64,000 nucleotides of DNA, taken from contig JANQPA010000044.1 of assembly GCA_028285545.1 (NCBI GenBank), positions 22,096 to 86,095 on the forward strand, in the 5' to 3' direction. The first letter of the stretch is position 1. Each line of letters begins with the position of its first letter. The notes under the pieces were generated by a model. It saw only the letters and a program-made list of their open reading frames with translations, made no database searches and had not been told where the DNA came from. A program made the position numbers and the translations under genes. The DNA is from Saprospiraceae bacterium (GTDB lineage Bacteria > Bacteroidota > Bacteroidia > Chitinophagales > Saprospiraceae). Below, piece after piece: positions 44,323 to 53,455 of this stretch.

Positions 44323-44868
44323 TTATTTAAAATTAGTATGTATCCATGAAATTAAGCCGACAGTTGTAATTGCTAATCCTGCTGAAAGAGCATTGAATAA
44401 TATATCACGAGGATCAAATACACGGCTTGGAATAAAAAGCTGAATACATTCATCTAAAAAACCACAGAATACAGTAATGATAAAGGCTGTTAATGCTGGA
44501 GGTAAAATCTGATTTTTATGTTTAGCTCTCTCCCAGAGAGCTTGATAAACAAATATGGCCAAAACACTATATTCTATTAAATGAGTACGCTCAGGAAGAC
44601 TTAGCCTAACAAATAACAATAGATACACTGATGTTAGCCCCAGCCATATTACCATTTCCATTTTTCTGGCTTTAATTCTCAAACCAGAAATAAAAATCAT
44701 AATTGCGATAAGAAGCATGCCACCTATAAAACCAAGTTCCTGGTAGCCTTGAATATTTAGGATTTGAGCGGCCCGGCCTCCAAAAAGCAGGGTCAAACTA
44801 ATGGCCATTAATACCAAAAGCACACAAAACCAAAGACGCTTTTCTCTTATGGAAGTAAAAAAAGGCAC
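44323..44868 (-). CDS. VanZ-family membrane protein
   Basis: This protein of 181 residues has about five membrane helices and matches the VanZ-like family pattern: RLSLPERTHLIEYSVLAIFVYQAL, FCGFLDECIQLFIPSRVFDPRDILFNALSAGLAI. The conserved acidic and Arg residues sit in the loops (HLIEY, DECIQ, FDPRD). VanZ itself gives low-level teicoplanin resistance, but most relatives have no known function. The likely start is GTG 44868, since no ATG lies near the first charged segment. It follows the Nramp-like gene by 20 nt, so they are probably co-transcribed. Confidence 0.85.
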   Translation of the reverse strand: MPFFTSIREKRLWFCVLLVLMAISLTLLFGGRAAQILNIQGYQELGFIGGMLLIAIMIFISGLRIKARKMEMVIWLGLTSVYLLLFVRLSLPERTHLIEYSVLAIFVYQALWERAKHKNQILPPALTAFIITVFCGFLDECIQLFIPSRVFDPRDILFNALSAGLAITTVGLISWIHTNFK

Positions 44869-44888
44869 AACTCTTTAAATATTTTATG

Positions 44889-46163
44889 TTAAAAGTAGTC
44901 CAATATGGCCAAAATCCCATTATAAGAAATCACGCAGGAAAAGAATAAGGCTGCATAAAGCCCCAATTGCACCCAAATGTTTGTTTTGTAGCCCTTCATC
45001 ACCTCTTTATTTCGAATAATTAAAATAATCCCAATTATAACTGCAGGAAGAACAAATACATTAAATACCTGTGATAAAATTTGCATTTCAATAGGGTTGG
45101 CACCGAAAACAGGAACGATCAATGCTACTAAACAGGCAATAAAGGTGATGATTCTAAATTGTCGGGAATTGGTATCTAACTCTCCAGATTGGTAGTCTGC
45201 CAGTAATAAGGGAGCAATCAACAAGCAAGGGAAGATAGAAGATAATCCTGCACTTAATGTACCAAAAAAGAAAATTGCTACCGCTAAATTTCCTGCTACC
45301 GGCTCTAGTGTGTTGCCCATATCAAGCACCTGAGTTATGGTTTGTCCGTTGCTAAAAAGGGCCCCACTGGCTACTGCCATGACGGAGCCACTAATGACAA
45401 AAACCAGGATGGCCGCTACAATGGCATCCTTTTTTTGTTGATCCAAATTGTCTATTGTCCACCCTTTGCCTTTAACAAATAGTGGCCTGGACAAAAAGGT
45501 GGCTGCTGCCATGGTGGTTCCCACAAAGGCTGCTACCATCATTTTACCACCAGGGACATTGGGGATCGAAGGAATTAATCCCTTTAATACTTCTGAAGGT
45601 TGTGGATAGACAAAAAACAAGGAAACAATAAAGGAAAGCCCCATAAAGGACACAAAAATCACTAATATTTTTTCGAAGAAAGTATATTTCCCTACCCACA
45701 TCAAAGCATAAAAAATACCAACTATTAAAATGGCAATTCCCAATACAGCCTGGTATTGATATTGAGCAAAGGAGGGGAACTTAAGTGCAATCAATTCAAA
45801 TATGATATTGGAGGAGATGCCTAGAATGCCCATCAAAGAATTCCATTGACCAAAAGTGATTCCGACAATAATCAGAATGGCTAAGTATTTGCCTCCTTTG
45901 ATATGCTTTTTGAAACCATAAAGAGCTGTTTCACCAGAAATCAAGGCATAATTCCCATAAACGAACATTAATATTCCTGAAAACAAACAACTTAAAAGCA
46001 ATACCCATAATAGCTGCATCCCATAAGTGCTCCCGGAAACTATCATGGAGGTGACACTGCCTGTACCAATCGTATATCCAATTGCAAATATACCTGGTCC
46101 AAATGCTAAAATTATTGCTAAGATTTTTCCAATGAAGGATTTGGGTCTTCCTGGTGTAGACAT
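44889..46163 (-). CDS. Nramp-fold transporter lacking canonical metal ligands
   Basis: This inner-membrane protein of 424 residues with about 11 helices belongs to the Nramp (NRAMP/MntH) family. In classical members TM1 carries DPGN and TM6 carries MPH, which bind Mn or Fe. Here the TM1 segment GPGIFAIGYTIGTGSVTSM has GTGS (residues 33-36) and the TM6 segment AAFVGTTMAAATFLSRP has AAA (219-221) at those places. A classical manganese transporter is therefore unlikely. It may move another ion such as magnesium, as reported for some Nramp relatives, or an organic solute. It lies 51 nt after a gluconokinase gene and 20 nt before the VanZ-like gene, on the same strand. The substrate is open. Confidence 0.85.
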   Translation of the reverse strand: MSTPGRPKSFIGKILAIILAFGPGIFAIGYTIGTGSVTSMIVSGSTYGMQLLWVLLLSCLFSGILMFVYGNYALISGETALYGFKKHIKGGKYLAILIIVGITFGQWNSLMGILGISSNIIFELIALKFPSFAQYQYQAVLGIAILIVGIFYALMWVGKYTFFEKILVIFVSFMGLSFIVSLFFVYPQPSEVLKGLIPSIPNVPGGKMMVAAFVGTTMAAATFLSRPLFVKGKGWTIDNLDQQKKDAIVAAILVFVISGSVMAVASGALFSNGQTITQVLDMGNTLEPVAGNLAVAIFFFGTLSAGLSSIFPCLLIAPLLLADYQSGELDTNSRQFRIITFIACLVALIVPVFGANPIEMQILSQVFNVFVLPAVIIGIILIIRNKEVMKGYKTNIWVQLGLYAALFFSCVISYNGILAILDYF

Positions 46164-46214
46164 AATTTAGTTTTACGTGGTTTGTAATGCCAAGAGGCCT
46201 TAATTTTGTACAGG

Positions 46215-46706
46215 CTAGTTGGGTAAATTGTCCAATATGTTTTTTACAATTTCCTTGGGAGTTAAACTTATATCAACGGTGATGGCCTTTTTAGGAGGTT
46301 CCAAAATATCGAATTGAGATTTTAACAATCCAGAATCCATAAAATGTCCAGCCCTTTTTTGTATTCTATCAGCAATTTGTTCAAAGGTCCCACTTAGGTG
46401 AACCCACACCACTTTTTGTTCAATTCCATTGGATAAAATCTCACGATATTGTTGTTTTAGTGCAGAACATCCAATGATGCAAGTGTTTTTTTCCAATTGC
46501 TTTAAAGCCAGTTTATTTAATAAAACCAGCCAGTCGAAACGGTCCTCATCATTTAATGGGGTCCCGTTTGACATTTTCAGAATATTTTCTTCAGGATGGA
46601 AATCATCACCGTCGAAATAAGGAGTCTTAAGCTCATTTGAAAGTAAATGGCCAATGGTGCTTTTGCCGACACCAGAAACTCCCATAATAAATATTGCCTT
46701 GTACAA
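46215..46706 (-). CDS. gntK: Gluconokinase
   Basis: This cytoplasmic kinase of 163 residues matches the GntK family closely: P-loop MGVSGVGKST, substrate region FDGDDFHPEENILKMSNGTPLNDEDRFDWL, CSALKQQYREIL and LSGTFEQIADRIQKRAGHFM. It phosphorylates D-gluconate to 6-phosphogluconate with ATP, for entry into the pentose-phosphate or Entner-Doudoroff route. The length is typical. No gluconate permease or GntR-type regulator is adjacent. The next gene is the unusual Nramp-fold transporter, and the two may belong to one operon (51 nt gap). Confidence 0.92.
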   Translation of the reverse strand: MYKAIFIMGVSGVGKSTIGHLLSNELKTPYFDGDDFHPEENILKMSNGTPLNDEDRFDWLVLLNKLALKQLEKNTCIIGCSALKQQYREILSNGIEQKVVWVHLSGTFEQIADRIQKRAGHFMDSGLLKSQFDILEPPKKAITVDISLTPKEIVKNILDNLPN

Positions 46707-46785
46707 TTATTTGGTTAGAGGTATTTGTAAAATTACCTTTTGAATTGGTGATTAAAATTATCTATAAATATAAGAATATTAATGA

Positions 46786-47343
46786 TTATTCAATTCTAGT
46801 AGCGATACCCTCGTATTTTTCATCAAATGTCCCCTCTTCATTTTTTAGAAGCTCCAAAACCCTAAAATGATTCTCATCCATTTTGAATATGGTTGAATTA
46901 ATCAGCATTTTATAGCCTAATGAAGGATGTATAAAAGACCATTCACCATATAATGAGCCATCTTCTTTTGTTCTAAAATCATGAGTATTGGGTCCACTGG
47001 ATCGAATCCAGGTTTGCACAAAGTGTTTTCCTTTTTTATCATAAGTCATGTAATAAATATAGGAGCGTGTTTGAGAACTTTTTGCATAGCGACCTGAAGA
47101 TTCTATACGGCGTATATAATTTTCACAGCGTATGGCCCTTTTATTCAGTACCCAGGAACATTCCTGAAAACCTGTCTCTTTAAAAGAGGCATTATCAGAT
47201 GCCTCTTCGGTTGCTGAGACACTCCATTTGCCAATCATCCAGCTAAGCGAGGATATGCCCTCATTGGAGTTGTTTTGTCCGTAAACTGAATAAGATAGAA
47301 GGAATGAAAGAAATAGGAATAAGGTTTTGAAAGAGTTTTTCAT
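46786..47343 (-). CDS. Exported lipocalin-like protein, DUF1579-type
   Basis: This protein of 185 residues has a signal peptide (MKNSFKTLFLFLSFLLSYSVYGQ). ATG 47343 is chosen because it directly begins this signal, while the longer frame to 47376 adds 11 unrelated residues. After it, LSWMIGKWSVSATEE, a GFQECSWVLNKRAIRCEN strand pair and YIYYMTYDKKGKHFVQTW look like the small beta-barrel of DUF1579/lipocalin-like proteins, in which WxxGxW opens the barrel. No enzymatic motif is seen. It is probably a periplasmic binding or stress-related protein of unknown role. It is separated by about 80 nt from the gluconokinase gene. Confidence 0.65.
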   Translation of the reverse strand: MKNSFKTLFLFLSFLLSYSVYGQNNSNEGISSLSWMIGKWSVSATEEASDNASFKETGFQECSWVLNKRAIRCENYIRRIESSGRYAKSSQTRSYIYYMTYDKKGKHFVQTWIRSSGPNTHDFRTKEDGSLYGEWSFIHPSLGYKMLINSTIFKMDENHFRVLELLKNEEGTFDEKYEGIATRIE

Positions 47344-47925
47344 TTTAACAATCGTTTTAATACACTTGAAGTCCAATTTGCTAAATTGAACTATTAGTGA
47401 AGTTGGGTGATCAAAAAATTTGATTTTTTGAGGGATTCGAAAACAGGCGAAAAAATGTTTTTATCAATGGTTTTTGGATCAAAAGGAGTGTGGTCTAAAT
47501 CATATATAATTACTTTTTTCATCATTTAATAGCCACCTCTATTGAAGATTAGGGAAGTCAAAATCTAGTTTTGATTTTTACTAAATGTAAAATTATTCGA
47601 TTAAAGTGGAAGAATTTTTTAAACCCCTTAACGCTTTTTTAATATGGGTAAATTCAATTGCTAATAAATGTCATGTGCCATACATTCCAAATTATAGTAT
47701 GTCTCAACACAGACAGTCCAATAGACTAAAATCTCCAATTTTTGATCCTCAAATTATTCAAAATGAAAACCTCAGATAATTGAAGAGAATCCATACTAAT
47801 TATTAGAATTAATTAATCCCTTTTAAATGGCCCAAGACTATCCAAATAGCCTTGGGTTCATTTTTTACCTCAGAAATTGATAAAATTAATTCATTAATTA
47901 ATGGTAGAATCAGAAAATTACATCA
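47344..47925. other. Intergenic region with two inverted repeats
   Basis: About 580 nt lie between the lipocalin-like gene and hutI, both transcribed leftward, so it holds the 3' end of the hut operon and the promoter of the lipocalin-like gene. A 21-nt palindrome (47411-47431; TCAAAAAAT, TTG, ATTTTTTGA) and an 11-bp hairpin with one mismatch (47831-47841 with 47846-47856) are visible. The hairpin is followed by TTCATTTTTT on the plus strand and could end the hut transcript or upstream-directed transcripts. No open frame longer than about 25 codons looked real. Confidence 0.45.
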
Positions 47926-49173
47926 TCAAAGTATTAGTTGCCCCTTTTTCCAAAGATGCATCGGCTGCATTTGTCCCTGATGATAAAAGATCTCTCGGTA
48001 ATCATTAGTAGGAAAGGCCACAATATCTGCCAAATAGCCAGAATTTAATTTACCTCGGTCCTTCAATCCTAGTGCAGCGGCTGCTCTAACCGTCATGCCT
48101 GCAATAGTTTCTGCAATAGATAATTTCTCATAAGCTCCAAGGATAGAAGCTTGCGTCAATAAATTACCCATTGGAGCAGATCCCGGATTCCAATCAGAGG
48201 CAATAGCTAATGAAGCGCCTGCATCCAGTAATTTCCGTGCTGGAGTAAATGGCTCTCCTAGTCCAAGCGATGCTCCCGGTAAAGCTACCGGAATAACTTC
48301 ACTTTTGGCCAGCATCTCTACTTCGGGATCTCCTGATGCTTCCAAATGATCTACACTTAGAGCACCGTATTCAACCCCTAATTTACTACCTCCTACACTA
48401 AACTGATCAGCATGAATGGTCAAGACAAAGCCCATTTTTTGAAGAGCTGATAAATATTGCCTGGATTCTTTTTCTCCGAAAGCACTTTCTTCTATAAAAA
48501 TATCGGCACGATTTGACAATTGCTCTTTTTTCACTATCGGAAAAAATTCTTTTAACATCCATTGAACATAATCCATCGCATCCCCAGAATAATCTTTTGG
48601 TACAATATGAGCTGGAAGACAGGTGGCAATTAGATCTAATTCAGAAGACTGGTTGGCATTATGGATTGCTTGTAGCATTTTTAACTCTTCATTTATAGTC
48701 AATCCATAACCAGATTTAACCTCAACAGTGCCAATTCCTTGTTTTTTAAGTAATTCCAATCTCATTTTTACACCGTTTTCCAATTCCTCCAGGCTCTCAG
48801 CTCTGGTTTTTTGAACGGTATCCCAAATTCCTCCTCCTTCCTTGGCAATTTCCAAATAAGTCTTCCCTCCTACCCTCATGGCATAATCTCTAGCTCTAGA
48901 GCCGCCAAAACAGATATGAGTATGTGCATCCACAAAGGCAGGAAGTCCTACAACAGGTTTATCTATAAAATCGATGGGAATATTATCCTGCTTACATTCG
49001 GATTTGATTTCTGAAAATTTTCCAACTCGCTCTACCCTATCCTCGTTTAGGATGACTCCAGCATCAGAAATAATTTCCAATTGTGCATCACTCAAAGCTC
49101 CTTTTAAGGGCAAAGCATTCATAGTAATTAACTGCTTAAAAGGTCCTAATGCTTTTCTGGGTTGACTATTCAT
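47926..49173 (-). CDS. hutI: Imidazolonepropionase
   Basis: This metal-dependent amidohydrolase of 415 residues carries out the third step of histidine breakdown: 4-imidazolone-5-propionate plus water to N-formimino-L-glutamate. Visible signatures are VDAHTHICFGGSRARDY (HxH metal site), KSGYGL, TIHADQFSVGGS, VDHLEASGD and the Asp in ASDWNPGSAP. The length is typical. It is the last gene of the hut run (94 nt after hutU). No hutG, hutF or formimidoyltransferase gene follows, so the final step must be encoded elsewhere. Confidence 0.96.
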   Translation of the reverse strand: MNSQPRKALGPFKQLITMNALPLKGALSDAQLEIISDAGVILNEDRVERVGKFSEIKSECKQDNIPIDFIDKPVVGLPAFVDAHTHICFGGSRARDYAMRVGGKTYLEIAKEGGGIWDTVQKTRAESLEELENGVKMRLELLKKQGIGTVEVKSGYGLTINEELKMLQAIHNANQSSELDLIATCLPAHIVPKDYSGDAMDYVQWMLKEFFPIVKKEQLSNRADIFIEESAFGEKESRQYLSALQKMGFVLTIHADQFSVGGSKLGVEYGALSVDHLEASGDPEVEMLAKSEVIPVALPGASLGLGEPFTPARKLLDAGASLAIASDWNPGSAPMGNLLTQASILGAYEKLSIAETIAGMTVRAAAALGLKDRGKLNSGYLADIVAFPTNDYREIFYHQGQMQPMHLWKKGQLIL

Positions 49174-49267
49174 GTGTTATAAATTTCAAAATCAATTTGA
49201 TGAGAAAATTTTAACTGAGTAAAATATCATAAAGTTAAAGTAATTAACATTCCTTTTTCAAAAAAGA

Positions 49268-50938
49268 TTAAACCAGCAAATTGAAGTCCTTTCCTACCCT
49301 TGTGGCAATATCATATCCTGCATCATGGTGCCGAAATATCCCCATAGCTGGATCATTGTGCAGGCACCTCTTCAATCTTTCGGCAGCTGCGTCTGTACCA
49401 TCTGCCAGAATAACCATTCCGGCATGCTGAGAAAAGCCCATCCCTACTCCACCACCATGATGGAAGGATACCCAGGTAGCTCCGCCAGAAGTATTTGACA
49501 TTAGATTAAGCAATGGCCAGTCTGAAACAGCATCAGTACCATCTTTCATCCCTTCGGTTTCGCGGTTAGGAGATGCTACTGAGCCACAATCAAGATGATC
49601 TCGACCAATCACAATAGGTGCTTTTACTTTACCTGTTTTAACCAAATCATTAAAGATCAGCCCCGCTTTTTCTCTTTCGCCCATTCCCAACCAACAAATG
49701 CGGCATGGAAGTCCCTGAAAGGCAATTTTTTGTTTGGCTTGTTTCAACCAATTGATTAGGTGTGTATTTTCGGGAAAGGCATCCATAAGAGCTTGATCCG
49801 TAACATAAATATCTTCCGGATCTCCGGATAGGGCTGCCCAGCGAAAGGGTCCTTTTCCTTCGCAAAATAAGGGGCGGATGAATTCGGGCACAAAACCTTG
49901 AAAGTCGAAGGCATTTTCCTCTCCTCCCTCTTTTGCAAAAGCTCTAAGATTGTTCCCATAATCAAACACAATACTCCCTTTATCTTTCATCTGAAGCATG
50001 AGATTGACATGACGAGCCATACTTTTAAGAGAAAGATGCTTATACTGTTCAGGATTTGATTTTCTTAATTTTTGAGCTTCTTCAAAACTCAATTGGTGGG
50101 GTACATAACCATGTACTGGATCATGTGCAGAGGTTTGATCTGTTAAAACGTCAGGGATAATTCCGTCTTTCAATAGTTGCTCTAAGACATTACCTATGTC
50201 GCCTACCAGTCCTACAGACAAGGCTTCCCCTTTCTCCTTGGCTTCCAGAACCAACCTTACCGCCTCATCATAATCTTCTGTCATTTTATCAATATATCGG
50301 GTTTTTAAGCGTTTGTAAATGCGCTCAGGATCTACATCCACTCCTAAAAATGCAGCTCCGGCCATGGTAGCTGCCAAGGGCTGAGCGCCCCCCATTCCTC
50401 CAAGGCCACCAGTAACCAGTAGTTTGTGTCTTAAATCTCCATCGAAATATTTTCGACCACAAGCAGCGAAGGTTTCATAGGTTCCTTGCAGTATTCCCTG
50501 TGTCCCGATGTAAATCCAACTACCTGCCGTCATTTGTCCAAACATCATCAAGCCTCTTTCTTTTAGGCCTTCAAAATGCTCCCAATCAGCCCATGCAGGC
50601 ACCAAATTGCTATTGGCAATTAGAACTCTAGGTGCATCAGGATGTGATCGAACAATCCCTACTGCTTTCCCAGATTGAACCAGCAGACTATGATTTTCAT
50701 CCAGTTCCAACAATAGTTGAATTATTTTTTCTAGAGCTTCCCGATTTCTGGCAGCCTGCCCAGTACCTCCATACACCACCAATTGGGAGGGGTCTTCGGC
50801 TACATCAGCATCCAAATTATTTAACAACATTCTGAGTGGGGCTTCTGTTTGCCAGGATTTAGCATGCAGATGAGGACCTTTTGGAGAATGATAATGAGGA
50901 TGTTTGGCATATTTTTCAATAAATTCCATATACTTCAT
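49268..50938 (-). CDS. hutU: Urocanate hydratase
   Basis: This NAD-dependent lyase of 556 residues converts urocanate to 4-imidazolone-5-propionate. Family blocks include [88 protein letters not shown] and [20 protein letters not shown]. The ATG at 50938 overlaps the end of hutH by 23 nt (a second ATG is at 50929), showing tight translational linkage. It is full length with no odd features. Confidence 0.97.
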   Translation of the reverse strand: MKYMEFIEKYAKHPHYHSPKGPHLHAKSWQTEAPLRMLLNNLDADVAEDPSQLVVYGGTGQAARNREALEKIIQLLLELDENHSLLVQSGKAVGIVRSHPDAPRVLIANSNLVPAWADWEHFEGLKERGLMMFGQMTAGSWIYIGTQGILQGTYETFAACGRKYFDGDLRHKLLVTGGLGGMGGAQPLAATMAGAAFLGVDVDPERIYKRLKTRYIDKMTEDYDEAVRLVLEAKEKGEALSVGLVGDIGNVLEQLLKDGIIPDVLTDQTSAHDPVHGYVPHQLSFEEAQKLRKSNPEQYKHLSLKSMARHVNLMLQMKDKGSIVFDYGNNLRAFAKEGGEENAFDFQGFVPEFIRPLFCEGKGPFRWAALSGDPEDIYVTDQALMDAFPENTHLINWLKQAKQKIAFQGLPCRICWLGMGEREKAGLIFNDLVKTGKVKAPIVIGRDHLDCGSVASPNRETEGMKDGTDAVSDWPLLNLMSNTSGGATWVSFHHGGGVGMGFSQHAGMVILADGTDAAAERLKRCLHNDPAMGIFRHHDAGYDIATRVGKDFNLLV

Positions 50939-52490
50939 GATCGGCGTGTTTTAAGTTGATTTGATTTTTGCTAGCGACTTCTTCGCAAATATTAATTAAG
51001 GTTCCTTCTTTTACAGTATTAATAACAAACTCTAATTCATCGATAAACAATTGATCTTTTTCTCGATGAGTTACTTGGGTTCGTACATATTGATAACAGG
51101 CTTCGATAAATGGACTGGATTTATGAGGTTTTCTAAAATCGAGTCCCTGAGCGGCACATAATAATTCAATGGCCAATATTTTCTCCAAATTCTTAACTAC
51201 CTGCATGGTTTTTCGAGCACTGGTGGCCCCCATACTTACATGGTCTTCCTGGCCAATAGAAGTAGGTACACTATCCACACTGGCTGGAAAACACAAAGTC
51301 TTGTTTTCAGTTACCAAGGCAGCAGTAGTATATTGAGGAATCATAAAGCCCGAGTTGAGCCCAGTTTCTTCCATTAACAGTTTTGGCAAGCCTTCAAATT
51401 TTCCTTCCAGGGACAAATAGATCCTACGATCAGAAATATTTCCCAATTCAGCAGCAGCCATTGCAGCATAATCCAGTGGCAGTGCCAGTGGTTGTCCATG
51501 GAAATTTCCTCCACTGATAATTTCATTTTCTCCTAAAATAATGGGGTTATCGGTCACAGAATTAATTTCTCTTTCAATCGTTTCCTTTAAATGTAACCAG
51601 GCATCTCTGGAAGCGCCATGAACTTGTGGGATACATCTCAAGGAATAAGGATCCTGGACTCTGGAGCAACCTTCATGAGAAATCATAATTTCTGAGCCCT
51701 TCAAAAGAGTTCTAAACCGCTTTGCAGTATATTGGCTTCCCAGATGGGGTCTGATTTCATGCAATGCTGCCGTAAATGGTTTTTCGGAACCCGCCAGGGC
51801 TTCTAACATCATGGCTCCAATTAGATCTGCCTGGTCCAAACATCGTTGCAAACGTTCAACCAACAATACTCCAAAAGCCGCCATAAATTGAGTGCCATTA
51901 ATTAAAGCCAGGGCATCTTTGGCTTTTAACACAATAGGTGATTTCTCCATTTTTTTCAAAAAATCAGCACTATTTACCCATTCACCTTCATAATTAACTT
52001 TACCCAATCCGATAAGTGGCAGAAATAAATGCGCAAGTGGTGCCAGATCACCAGAAGCTCCAACAGAACCCTGTGAGGGGACCATGGGTATGGCATTCAT
52101 CTCAATATGCCACAAAATTCGATTCACAACCGACATGGAAACTCCTGAAAAACCCTTTGCTAGTGCCTGCAATTTGAGAATCATCATCAATTTAGCTGTT
52201 TCTAAGGGTATGGCATCCCCTACTCCAACAGCATGACTGGTAAGCAAATTGGCTTGAAGTTGTTGAGCTTCTCCGGCTGCAACAAAGGTAGTACACAGAG
52301 GTCCAAAACCAGTTGTAACGCCATATACAACCTCCTCCTTTTGAACTACATGCTCAACATACGTGCGGGCTTGGTTAATTTTATGAGCAGCCTCATCATC
52401 TATCTGCCCTTTTTTTCTACCCCTAACAAGGTCTAGGGCAGTGGCAATATTTAGATGGTCTACGCCATAGCTAAAAATGGTTTTATTCAT
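50916..52490 (-). CDS. hutH: Histidine ammonia-lyase
   Basis: This cytoplasmic lyase of 524 residues converts L-histidine to urocanate and ammonia. The self-forming MIO cofactor triad Ala-Ser-Gly is in [14 protein letters not shown]. Also visible are [10 protein letters not shown] near the N-terminus (with the catalytic Tyr), [14 protein letters not shown] and [16 protein letters not shown] 52490 gives the typical MNKTIFSYG beginning and an 8-nt gap to the regulator's stop. A TTG at 52502 would overlap it and is less likely. It is the first enzyme gene of the operon. Confidence 0.97.
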   Translation of the reverse strand: MNKTIFSYGVDHLNIATALDLVRGRKKGQIDDEAAHKINQARTYVEHVVQKEEVVYGVTTGFGPLCTTFVAAGEAQQLQANLLTSHAVGVGDAIPLETAKLMMILKLQALAKGFSGVSMSVVNRILWHIEMNAIPMVPSQGSVGASGDLAPLAHLFLPLIGLGKVNYEGEWVNSADFLKKMEKSPIVLKAKDALALINGTQFMAAFGVLLVERLQRCLDQADLIGAMMLEALAGSEKPFTAALHEIRPHLGSQYTAKRFRTLLKGSEIMISHEGCSRVQDPYSLRCIPQVHGASRDAWLHLKETIEREINSVTDNPIILGENEIISGGNFHGQPLALPLDYAAMAAAELGNISDRRIYLSLEGKFEGLPKLLMEETGLNSGFMIPQYTTAALVTENKTLCFPASVDSVPTSIGQEDHVSMGATSARKTMQVVKNLEKILAIELLCAAQGLDFRKPHKSSPFIEACYQYVRTQVTHREKDQLFIDELEFVINTVKEGTLINICEEVASKNQINLKHADHEVYGIY

Positions 52491-52498
52491 TAGTGAAC

Positions 52499-53353
52499 TC
52501 AATTATTATGCCCGATCACTTTAAAAGTCCAGGCATTTTTTAGCAATAAATGGATGAGGGGAATACTTACTTTTTGAAGATAAAGACAGCCTTCATTTTT
52601 ATTGCTGCCTAATTGATTCATTGACCATAAAAGTAATTTCCCTCCAATCCCTTTCCTTCTAAATCCATTTAAAATGTATATTTCATTCAAGTAAACAATA
52701 TGTTCTGTTTCCTTTTTTTGAACACCGATCAATCCTATTATTTCCTGTTGCTGTATAACCTTAGCGAAAAAATTGGTATTGGAATCCAGTGCCAATCTAT
52801 TTTGGGATAAAAAAGAACCAAACTGGGGATCTCCAGCCGGATCCTCAACTAACTTGAAGTCATAGTCAGAAGAGGGAATACTGGCTCGTATTTTTTTAGA
52901 TAACTTATTATTAGCACAGCCCGTTTCCAGTTCTCTTAGTTGTTTAAAAAATTTCTCAGTATCTTTTTCTCCTAGAATTTCCTTTACCGATTGTTCCATT
53001 GCCCACCAAACTGGCTTGACTTTTTTTAACAAGATTTTTCCTTCCTCACTCAGGCGAATATTTTTTCGTCTCTTATCTAATGGATCCGGAAGTTCATTAA
53101 CTAAACCGTGTTTTTTCAATATGGTAACCATTTGACTAACGGCTGAATGCGAAACCTCTAAATCAAGAGAAATATCCGTCAAACTCCTCTCCTCTCCATT
53201 TTTTAATAAATAAAAAATAGGAAACCAACTAGGCTCAAAAGCGATGGCTTCTTCCTTATAAACCAAGTTTATTTCCTGCAAAAATTTTTCACTTAGGCGT
53301 TTCATCCTGGTGCCAAGGATTAAAGGGCCAGTTTGATAATAAAAGTTATTCAT
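52499..53353 (-). CDS. MarR-type regulator fused to a GNAT acetyltransferase, hut operon
   Basis: This two-domain protein has 284 residues. Residues 10-145 form a MarR-type winged helix (SLTDISLDLEVSHSAVSQMV, recognition helix; KRRKNIRLSEEGKILL, wing). Residues 150-284 form a GNAT acetyltransferase domain (IYILNGFRRKGIGGKLLLW, the acetyl-CoA-binding R/Q-x-x-G-x-G/A motif). It is the first gene of the hut run and is placed to control it. The predicted promoter start lies within a palindrome just upstream of its ATG, pointing to autorepression. The GNAT half might sense acetyl-CoA or a pathway metabolite, or acetylate a hut enzyme. I cannot decide which from sequence. Confidence 0.88.
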   Translation of the reverse strand: MNNFYYQTGPLILGTRMKRLSEKFLQEINLVYKEEAIAFEPSWFPIFYLLKNGEERSLTDISLDLEVSHSAVSQMVTILKKHGLVNELPDPLDKRRKNIRLSEEGKILLKKVKPVWWAMEQSVKEILGEKDTEKFFKQLRELETGCANNKLSKKIRASIPSSDYDFKLVEDPAGDPQFGSFLSQNRLALDSNTNFFAKVIQQQEIIGLIGVQKKETEHIVYLNEIYILNGFRRKGIGGKLLLWSMNQLGSNKNEGCLYLQKVSIPLIHLLLKNAWTFKVIGHNN

Positions 53354-53355
53354 TT

Positions 53356-53375
53356 AAGTACTTATATAAGTTCTT
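53356..53375. promoter_or_regulatory. Candidate operator of the hut operon
   Basis: AAGTACTTATATAAGTTCTT is a 20-bp palindrome with one mismatched pair around the perfect core ACTTATATAAGT. It lies between the predicted -7 element (53379) and the regulator ATG (53353) and covers the expected transcription start, the usual place for MarR-type repression. Confidence 0.6.
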
Positions 53376-53378
53376 ATA

Positions 53379-53409
53379 CAAATATACTTACTTTTTTTAT
53401 TGGAGCAAA
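53379..53409 (-). promoter_or_regulatory. Promoter of the hut operon
   Basis: On the minus strand TTTG (53409-53406), a 19-nt spacer and TATATTTG (53386-53379) match the Bacteroidota consensus TTTG-N19-TAnnTTTG without a mismatch. The expected start is about 7 nt downstream of the -7 box, inside the palindrome at 53356-53375, giving a leader of about 20 nt. Confidence 0.75.
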
Positions 53410-53428
53410 ATATAATGCTCCAATAAAA
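53395..53428. terminator. Hairpin between the permease gene and the hut promoter
   Basis: A 13-bp stem (53395-53407 with 53416-53428; core ATTGGAGCA/TGCTCCAAT) closes an 8-nt loop 27 nt past the stop of the minus-strand permease. It probably terminates that gene. It overlaps the -33 element of the hut promoter, so read-through and hut initiation may influence each other. Confidence 0.5.
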
Positions 53429-53455
53429 CTTAAGACCCATCATTGAAATTAAAGT

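Noticed and set aside
47344..47925. Hidden small RNA or tRNA in the gap before hutI
   Set aside because: I found no cloverleaf-like arms and no promoter plus terminator pair, only two short inverted repeats.
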